Below, piece by piece: positions 57,160 through 64,000 of a stretch of DNA of 64,000 nucleotides; position 1 is the first letter of the stretch; the number at the start of each line of letters is the position of its first letter. The DNA is from Ideonella sp. (GTDB taxonomy: Bacteria > Pseudomonadota > Gammaproteobacteria > Burkholderiales > Burkholderiaceae_C), in NCBI RefSeq assembly GCF_016702655.1, contig NZ_JADJDO010000024.1, positions 21,415-85,414 on the forward strand. Direction: 5' to 3'. The translations under genes were made by a program, and so were the position numbers. The notes under the pieces are model-generated. The model saw only the letters and a list, made by a program, of their open reading frames with translations, ran no database searches and was not told the DNA's origin.

Positions 57160-58668
57160 ATGCAGATGGTTGCCCAACGGATGCCGGCGCGGCACGCGCG
57201 CGCGGCGCTTGCCGCCGCGGTCCTGATCGCCCTCGGTTCGCCGCCGGCCGCGCAGGCGGCGGGCGAGGCTGGCCCGACGCAGGCCGACTTCAGGAAGCTG
57301 CTCGAGCGCATGGAACGCCTGGAGCAGCGCAACCGCGAACTCGAGGCCGCCCTCGGCGCGTCGCGCGCGTCCGACGAACGGCTGAGGAAGCTCGAGGAGG
57401 CGCAGGCGCAGGCCGACGCGGCGCTCGCCACCGAGCGCCTGAGCGAGAAGGAGCCCGAACTCGTGACGCGCCTGAAGGCGGTCGAATTCATGTCGCTCGA
57501 GATGCAGAAGCAGGCACGCCAGATCGAGGCCCTCGACGGGGTGACGGTCGGCGCCAGCCTGACCGGCGTCGTGCAGGGCGTCAACGGTGCCGGCAGCGAC
57601 GACGGGCAGAACCAGTCGCGCGCGAACTACCGCGGCGACGTCACCGTCACGCTGCCCGGCGGCAGCCTCGGCAACGCCGACGGCATGGTCTACGCGCAGT
57701 TCCGCTTCGGCCAGGGCACCGGCGTCGGCCTGCGCCCGACCTACACGAGCACGGTCAACACGACCGCGTTCCAGGTCGACGCGGCGCCGTCGGACGCCTA
57801 CGTGCTGCTCGCGCAGGCCTGGTACCAGCTCGACGTGCCGCTCCCGCTGGACGGCGTCAAGGCCAATTCGCGCCAGCGGCTGGAAGTCAACGTCGGCAAG
57901 ATGGACCCGTTTTTGTTCTTCGACCAGAACGTCGCGGCCGACGACGAAACCGCGCGCTTCATGAACAACGTGCTGGTGCACAACGCACTGCTCGACTCGG
58001 GCGGCGGCGCCGGCCTCGATGCCTACGGCTTCACGCCCGGCGTGCGCGTCGCCTACATCGACGGCCGCGAAGCCAACCGCGCCTGGGGCCTTTCGATCGG
58101 CGTCTTCGGCTCGGGTGCGGGGGCGGATTTCTCGGGGTCGCTCGCGCGTCCGTTCGTGATCGCGCAGATCGACACCGCGCCCAGGCTGTGGGGTGGCCTG
58201 GCCGGCAACTACCGCCTCTACGGCTGGTACAACGGCAACTCGACCGGCTTCGACGACACCCGGGCGAGCAACGCCGGCTGGGGCGCCTCGCTCGACCAGC
58301 GCATCAACGAGGACTGGACGCTCTTCGGCCGCGCCGGCAGCCAGTTCACCGGCACGGTGCGATTCGACGCGACGGCCAGTGTCGGCGCCGAGACCGACGG
58401 CAGCCGCTGGGGCCGCGGCGCCGACGCGCTGGGCATCGGCCTGGCGACGATGCGCACGAGCAGCGCCTATCGCGACGCGACCGCAAGCGGCAGCCTGGCC
58501 GGCTACGCGGCGAGTGGCTGGGAGACCGATGTCGAGGTCTACTACCGCTACCGCCTCAACGAGCGCGTCGAGATCAGCCCCGACCTGCAGTGGGTCAGCC
58601 GCCCCGGCGGCGACCCGGACGCCGGCTCGGCCTGGGCGATCGGCCTGCGCGCGAAGGTGGGCCTGTAG
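57160..58668 (+). CDS. OprB-like outer membrane porin with N-terminal coiled coil
   Basis: The 502-residue protein has a signal peptide (ARAALAAAVLIALGSPPAAQA). A coiled coil over about residues 35-120 (LLERMERLEQRNRELEAAL and the later LVTRLKAVEF) precedes a beta-barrel region rich in alternating aromatic and polar residues, as in carbohydrate-selective OprB porins. The last residue is not the usual phenylalanine. It lies inside the ftrABCD operon, so a role in passing iron or copper complexes through the outer membrane is an inference. A start at 57160 follows the repeat; longer frames read through the repeat. Confidence 0.75.
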   Translation: MQMVAQRMPARHARAALAAAVLIALGSPPAAQAAGEAGPTQADFRKLLERMERLEQRNRELEAALGASRASDERLRKLEEAQAQADAALATERLSEKEPELVTRLKAVEFMSLEMQKQARQIEALDGVTVGASLTGVVQGVNGAGSDDGQNQSRANYRGDVTVTLPGGSLGNADGMVYAQFRFGQGTGVGLRPTYTSTVNTTAFQVDAAPSDAYVLLAQAWYQLDVPLPLDGVKANSRQRLEVNVGKMDPFLFFDQNVAADDETARFMNNVLVHNALLDSGGGAGLDAYGFTPGVRVAYIDGREANRAWGLSIGVFGSGAGADFSGSLARPFVIAQIDTAPRLWGGLAGNYRLYGWYNGNSTGFDDTRASNAGWGASLDQRINEDWTLFGRAGSQFTGTVRFDATASVGAETDGSRWGRGADALGIGLATMRTSSAYRDATASGSLAGYAASGWETDVEVYYRYRLNERVEISPDLQWVSRPGGDPDAGSAWAIGLRAKVGL

Positions 58669-59001
58669 ATGCGGCGCCGTGCGGCCCTGGCGGCGCTCGC
58701 CGCGCTCGGCATCGCTGGCGCGGCGCGCGCCGACGGGCCGGCGACCTACACCGTCGTCCTGCGCGGCGGGCGCATCGAACCGGCGCGGCTCGAAGTGCCC
58801 GCCGGGCAGCGCATCAAGTTCGTCGTGCGCAACGAGGGGCCGGGGCCGTGCGAGTTCGAGAACCTCGAACTGCGCGTCGAGAAAGTGCTCGCGCCGGGCG
58901 CGAGCTCGTTCGTCGTCATCGCGCCGCTGCGGCCGGGAAGTTACCGCTTCATCGACGAGTTTCACCCCGACACCGGGCGCCTGGAACTGATCGCCAAGTG
59001 A
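58669..59001 (+). CDS. ftrB: Cupredoxin-like protein FtrB
   Basis: The 110-residue protein has a twin-arginine-like or Sec signal (MRRRAALAALAALGIAGAARA) and a cupredoxin domain with RLEVPAGQRIKFVVRNEGPG, FENLELRVEKVLAPGA and FIDEFHPDTGRLEL. In Bordetella and Brucella the cupredoxin FtrB works with FtrA, FtrC and FtrD in ferrous iron uptake, probably oxidising or handing over iron. It follows the porin stop directly and overlaps ftrC. Confidence 0.9.
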   Translation: MRRRAALAALAALGIAGAARADGPATYTVVLRGGRIEPARLEVPAGQRIKFVVRNEGPGPCEFENLELRVEKVLAPGASSFVVIAPLRPGSYRFIDEFHPDTGRLELIAK

Positions 59002-59822
59002 TCAACGCCTTTGTCGTCGTCTGGCGCGAGAGCCTGGAAGCGCTGCTGGTGATCGCGGTCTTGCTGGCGTGGATCGCGCGCCAGCCCGAGCCCGCCCCGC
59101 TGCGGCGCGGCGTCTGGGCCGGCCTCGGCGGCGGACTCGCACTCGCCGCCGCGCTCGGCGTGGCGACCTTCGCCGTGCAGAGCCAGTTGCAAGGGGAAGC
59201 GCTCGAAGTCTTCCAGGCCGGGATCGCGCTCACCTCGGCGGCGCTCGTCGTACAGATGGTCGCGTGGATGCGGCGCCACGGCGCCGGCATGAAGCGCGAG
59301 CTCGAAGCGCGCGCCGCAGGTGCCGCCGGCGCGACGGGCGTCGCGCTCGTCACCGCGCTCGCGGTTGCGCGCGAGGGCGCCGAGACGGTCGTCTTCCTCT
59401 ACGGCATCGGCCTCGAACGCGAGGCCATGGGCGCGCTCGCGCCGTGGGCCGGCGCGGCAGCCGGCCTCGGCGCGGCGCTGGCCTGCGCGTGGGCGATCGG
59501 CCGCGGCGCGCGCCGGCTGAACGTGCGCACGCTGCTGCGCGCCAGCGAGTGGCTGCTGCTCGCCGTCGCGACGGCGATGCTCGGCCACGGCATCGAGCGC
59601 CTGATCGGCCTCGACTGGCTGCCCACGCTCGCCGACCCGGCCTGGGACAGCTCGGCCCTGCTCGACGACGGCGGCGGCATCGGCCGCGTGCTGGCCGACT
59701 TTGCCGGCTACCGCGCGCGGCCGACGGGCAGCCTCGTCGTCGCCTACGCGCTGTTCTGGGGCCTGGCACTGCTCGCGCTGTGGCCGCGGCGGGCGCGCCC
59801 GGTCCGGGCGTCCGCCGCCTGA
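58998..59822 (+). CDS. ftrC: FTR1-family iron permease FtrC
   Basis: The 274-residue membrane protein begins at a GTG (58998) that overlaps the ftrB stop and has the two iron-path REXXE motifs, RESLE in FVVVWRESLEALLVIAV and REGAE in ALAVAREGAETVVFLYGIG, in a seven-helix arrangement. FTR1 permeases import iron that has been oxidised at the periplasmic side. Its partners here are FtrA, FtrB and FtrD. Confidence 0.93.
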   Translation: MINAFVVVWRESLEALLVIAVLLAWIARQPEPAPLRRGVWAGLGGGLALAAALGVATFAVQSQLQGEALEVFQAGIALTSAALVVQMVAWMRRHGAGMKRELEARAAGAAGATGVALVTALAVAREGAETVVFLYGIGLEREAMGALAPWAGAAAGLGAALACAWAIGRGARRLNVRTLLRASEWLLLAVATAMLGHGIERLIGLDWLPTLADPAWDSSALLDDGGGIGRVLADFAGYRARPTGSLVVAYALFWGLALLALWPRRARPVRASAA

Positions 59823-59825
59823 TCG

Positions 59826-61244
59826 ATGCGCACGATCCCGATCGTCGCCGCCGCGCCGCCGAGGTTCGCGCGAACGGGCATTGCCAGGTTCGGCGACGCG
59901 CTGCGCCGCCACCGTGGTGCGATCGTCGCGCTGCAATGGGGCGTCGTGCTGTGCTATGCGGTGCTCGTGGTCGTGCCGGCCTTCATGCCGCTGCCGGAGG
60001 CCGGCGCGAGCATCGTCTCCAACCTCAGGCTCGCGGCGCAGTTCGCGTTCTGGGGGGTCTGGTGGCCGTTCGTGATCGTCAGCATCATGGCGCTCGGCCG
60101 CGTCTGGTGCGGGCTGCTCTGCCCCGAGGGCATGCTGACCGAACTCGCGAGCCGGCACGGCCTCGGGCGCAGCATCCCACGCTGGATGCGCTGGCCGGGC
60201 TGGCCGCTCGCCGCGTTCGCGCTGACGACGGTCTACGGCCAGCTCGTCAGCGTCTACGAGTACCCCGACGCGACGTTGCTGATCCTCGGGGGCTCGACCG
60301 TCGCCGCGGTCGCCGTCGGCGCCATCTACGGCCGCGGCGGGCGGCGCGTGTGGTGCCGCTACCTGTGCCCGGTGAGCGGCGTGTTCGCGCTGCTGGCCAA
60401 GGTCGCGCCGCTGCACTATCGCGCCGACGCGCGCCAATGGCAGCAGTACCAGGGCCCGCGCGAACGCGTCGACTGCGCACCGCTGCTCGACCTGCGCCAC
60501 CTGGCGAGCGCGTCCGACTGCCACGCCTGCGGCCGCTGCAGCGACCATCGCGGCGCGATCGCGCTCGCGCTGCGCTCGCCCAACCGCGAGATCCTGGCGG
60601 GCGGCGGCGCGTCGACGGCGCCGGCCGCCAACAACCCCTGGCCGGCGCGGCTGCTCGTGTTCGGCCTGCTCGGGCTCGCGCCGGGCGCCTTCCAGTGGAG
60701 CGCGAGCCCGTGGTTCGTCGCACTCAAGCAGGGCGCCGCGCAGTGGCTGATCGAGCGCGGCTACGACAGCCTGATGTTCCGCGACGACCTGCCCTGGTGG
60801 CTGCTGACGCACCAGCCCGACGCGGGCGACGTCTTCAGCCTGCTCGACGGCCTGGCCATCCTCGCCTTCCTGGCCGCCGCGACGCTGGTGCTCGGCGGCA
60901 CGACCTGGCTCGCGCTGCGCGCCGCGGCGCGGCTCGCCGGCGGCCTGCGCTGGCATGAACTCGCGCTGGCGCTCGTGCCGCTCGCCGGTGCGGGGCTCTT
61001 TCTCGGTCTGTCGATGATGACGCTCTCGCAGTTGCGCGCCGAGGGCATCGTGCCGGGCTGGGTCGCGCCGGCGCGCATCGCGCTGCTGGCCGCCGGCGCG
61101 GCCTGGTCGGCCTGGCTCGGCGCGCGGCTCGTGGCACAACATGCGCCCGCGCTGCCGCGCCGCGTCGCCGCCTGGACGTGCTTCATGCTGCCGGTGGCAC
61201 TGTCGGTGTGGGTCTGGGCGAGGTTCTTCTTCCCCTCCCGCTGA
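59826..61244 (+). CDS. ftrD: Membrane polyferredoxin FtrD (NapH/CcoG-like)
   Basis: The 472-residue protein has about ten hydrophobic helices and two membrane-type WCxxxCP motifs (RVWCGLLCPEG and VWCRYLCPVSG) like NapH and FtrD. A cysteine cluster (VDCAPLL followed by SDCHACGRCSDH) can hold one [4Fe-4S] cluster. A second ferredoxin-like CxxCxxCxxxCP set is not seen. In FtrABCD it is proposed to supply or accept electrons for iron reduction at the membrane. It follows ftrC by three bases. Confidence 0.85.
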   Translation: MRTIPIVAAAPPRFARTGIARFGDALRRHRGAIVALQWGVVLCYAVLVVVPAFMPLPEAGASIVSNLRLAAQFAFWGVWWPFVIVSIMALGRVWCGLLCPEGMLTELASRHGLGRSIPRWMRWPGWPLAAFALTTVYGQLVSVYEYPDATLLILGGSTVAAVAVGAIYGRGGRRVWCRYLCPVSGVFALLAKVAPLHYRADARQWQQYQGPRERVDCAPLLDLRHLASASDCHACGRCSDHRGAIALALRSPNREILAGGGASTAPAANNPWPARLLVFGLLGLAPGAFQWSASPWFVALKQGAAQWLIERGYDSLMFRDDLPWWLLTHQPDAGDVFSLLDGLAILAFLAAATLVLGGTTWLALRAAARLAGGLRWHELALALVPLAGAGLFLGLSMMTLSQLRAEGIVPGWVAPARIALLAAGAAWSAWLGARLVAQHAPALPRRVAAWTCFMLPVALSVWVWARFFFPSR

Positions 61245-61272
61245 CCGCACCGGTCACGCCACCGCGCGCCAA

Positions 61273-62999
<1,727 letters not shown>

Positions 63000-63000
<1 letters not shown>

Positions 63001-64000
63001 CACTCGAGCCCGCGCAGCTTCGGATCGAGCGCGTCGCGCAGCGCGTCGGTGAAGAGCGAGAACGCGGTGACGAACACCGCCATGAAGATCGTCGCCGCCG
63101 CCAGCTGCCACCAGTGGCCGAGGATGAGTTCGCCCTGCGCTTCGGCGAGCATCGTCCCCCACGAGACCTGGTCGACACCGACGCCGAGGCCGAGGTAGGA
63201 AAGTATCACCTCGGCCTTGATGAAGCCGACGACGTGGATCGACAGCTGCACCAGCGCGACGTGGCTGATGTTGGGCAGGATGTGGCGGAACATGCGCGAC
63301 AGCGTGCCCGCGCCGATGGCCTCGGCGGCGCGCACGTAGTCGCGCGTCGAATGCTTGATGAACTCGGCGCGCACGAGGCGGTAGATGCCCGTCCAGCCGG
63401 TGAGCCCCAGGATCAGCACGACGCTCTGCACGCCGCGCCCGGCGACCGCGGCGAAGGCGAAGATGAGCAGGATGCCCGGGATCGACGTGAAGACGTTGTA
63501 CAGCCACTCGAGCGCGTCGCCGGCCTTGCCGCCGAAGAAGCCGCCGAACGCGCCGAGCACGGTGCCGATCGCGGTCGCGAGCAGCGCCGCGAGCACGCCG
63601 ACGAAGATCGAGATCTGTGCCCCTTTGACCGCCTTGGCGAGCACGTCGCGGCCGAGCCGGTCGGCGCCGAACGGCAGGGTCTCGAGCCGCGGGGCCTCGG
63701 CGGTGCGGTACTTGGCGGTGGCGTCTTCCCACTCCTTGTAGCGCGGCGCGAGCGGGTCGATGTCGCTCAGGTCGACGTTCGGCCCGCTGGGCGCGGCGAT
63801 CGCCGTCGCCGCGACCTTCTCGGCCGGGCCCATGAAGGTCGGCGGCGCGTTGGGCAGTGCGATCTCCTGCTGCCAGTTGCCCGCGACGAGGCCGAGCGCG
63901 GCGAGCGCGATCAGCACGAGGAACGCGCCGACGATGGCCAGCGACACGATGCCGACGCGGTCGCTGCGCAGTCGCATCCACGCGGCGGACCAGACGCCGG
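63000..64000 (-). CDS. Peptide ABC transporter permease (YejE/DppC type), 5' end at window edge
   Basis: The frame covers at least 325 residues from an ATG at 63977 and remains open to the window edge, so the true start may lie outside. It has an N-terminal helix, a periplasmic loop (NWQQEIALPNAPPTFMGPAE), then LPFGADRLGRDVLAKAVKGA and the cytoplasmic EAA loop VRAAEAIGAGTLSRMFRHILPN, as in DppC/YejE permeases. It overlaps the ATPase gene (TGATG). The partner permease and binding protein are expected to the right of the window. Confidence 0.88.

Overview
The window is GC-rich, densely packed bacterial chromosome. Protein similarity and gene order point to a betaproteobacterium, most likely Burkholderiales. 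The supporting blocks are lptD-surA-rsmA with a divergent amgK, leuS-lptE-holA, fur/bamE-dapB-exbB-exbD, hpf-ptsN-hprK and an FtrABCD-type iron system. I see no rRNA, tRNA, CRISPR array, recognisable insertion sequence or prophage. Many genes overlap by ATGA, GTGA or TGATG, so translational coupling is common.

Layout. 0-6.3 kb: amino-acid and acyl metabolism (aminotransferase end, PhzF-like, VOC protein, threonine-dehydratase-like, dienoyl-CoA-isomerase-like, monoglyceride-lipase-like, M20 peptidase). 6.3-14.3 kb: ABC exporter and AmgK-like kinase on the minus strand, divergent from lptD-surA-rsmA. 14.5-15.4 kb: a secreted barnase-type RNase with its barstar inhibitor. 15.6-20.8 kb: malic enzyme MaeB divergent from a DctS/DctR-like two-component pair. 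20.9-23.9 kb: thiL-pgpA-pncC and a ghrA-like dehydrogenase. 23.9-30.8 kb: a minus-strand run, bamE-dapB-exbB-exbD and leuS-lptE-holA, with fur divergent from bamE. 31.3-33.4 kb: hpf-ptsN-hprK. 33.7-35.6 kb: CorA-like transporter and an orphan solute-binding protein.

35.6-43.8 kb: a tightly overlapped lipid-modification cluster on the minus strand. It holds a small membrane peptide, a flavin amine oxidase, DUF1365, a CFA-synthase-like methyltransferase, a chalcone-isomerase-like protein, a GPH-type MFS transporter, a DUF3833 lipoprotein, an SDR and a frameshifted NTF2-like gene. A diiron ferritin-like oxygenase/desaturase candidate is transcribed divergently. 43.8-50.8 kb: GST, heptose-1-P adenylyltransferase-like, MurU-like, aldo/keto reductase, PepP, a VapBC pair, a beta-propeller-like protein, GlsB and TfoX-N proteins. 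50.9-55.1 kb: two tandem TPR-GGDEF proteins. 56.4-61.2 kb: an FtrABCD iron-uptake operon with an outer-membrane porin gene inserted between ftrA and ftrB. 61.3-64 kb: a YejEF/Dpp-type peptide ABC transporter, open at the right edge.

A recurring feature is a set of GC-rich, multi-hairpin intergenic elements at junctions between co-directional genes. Two long copies, about 28 of them aligned hairpin by hairpin, lie at 13315-13453 and 56970-57112. Related-looking elements precede phzF, exbD and pncC. The most notable loci are the porin-containing Ftr operon with its perfect-looking dyad, the lipid cluster with the diiron partner, the barnase-barstar pair, and the repeat elements.
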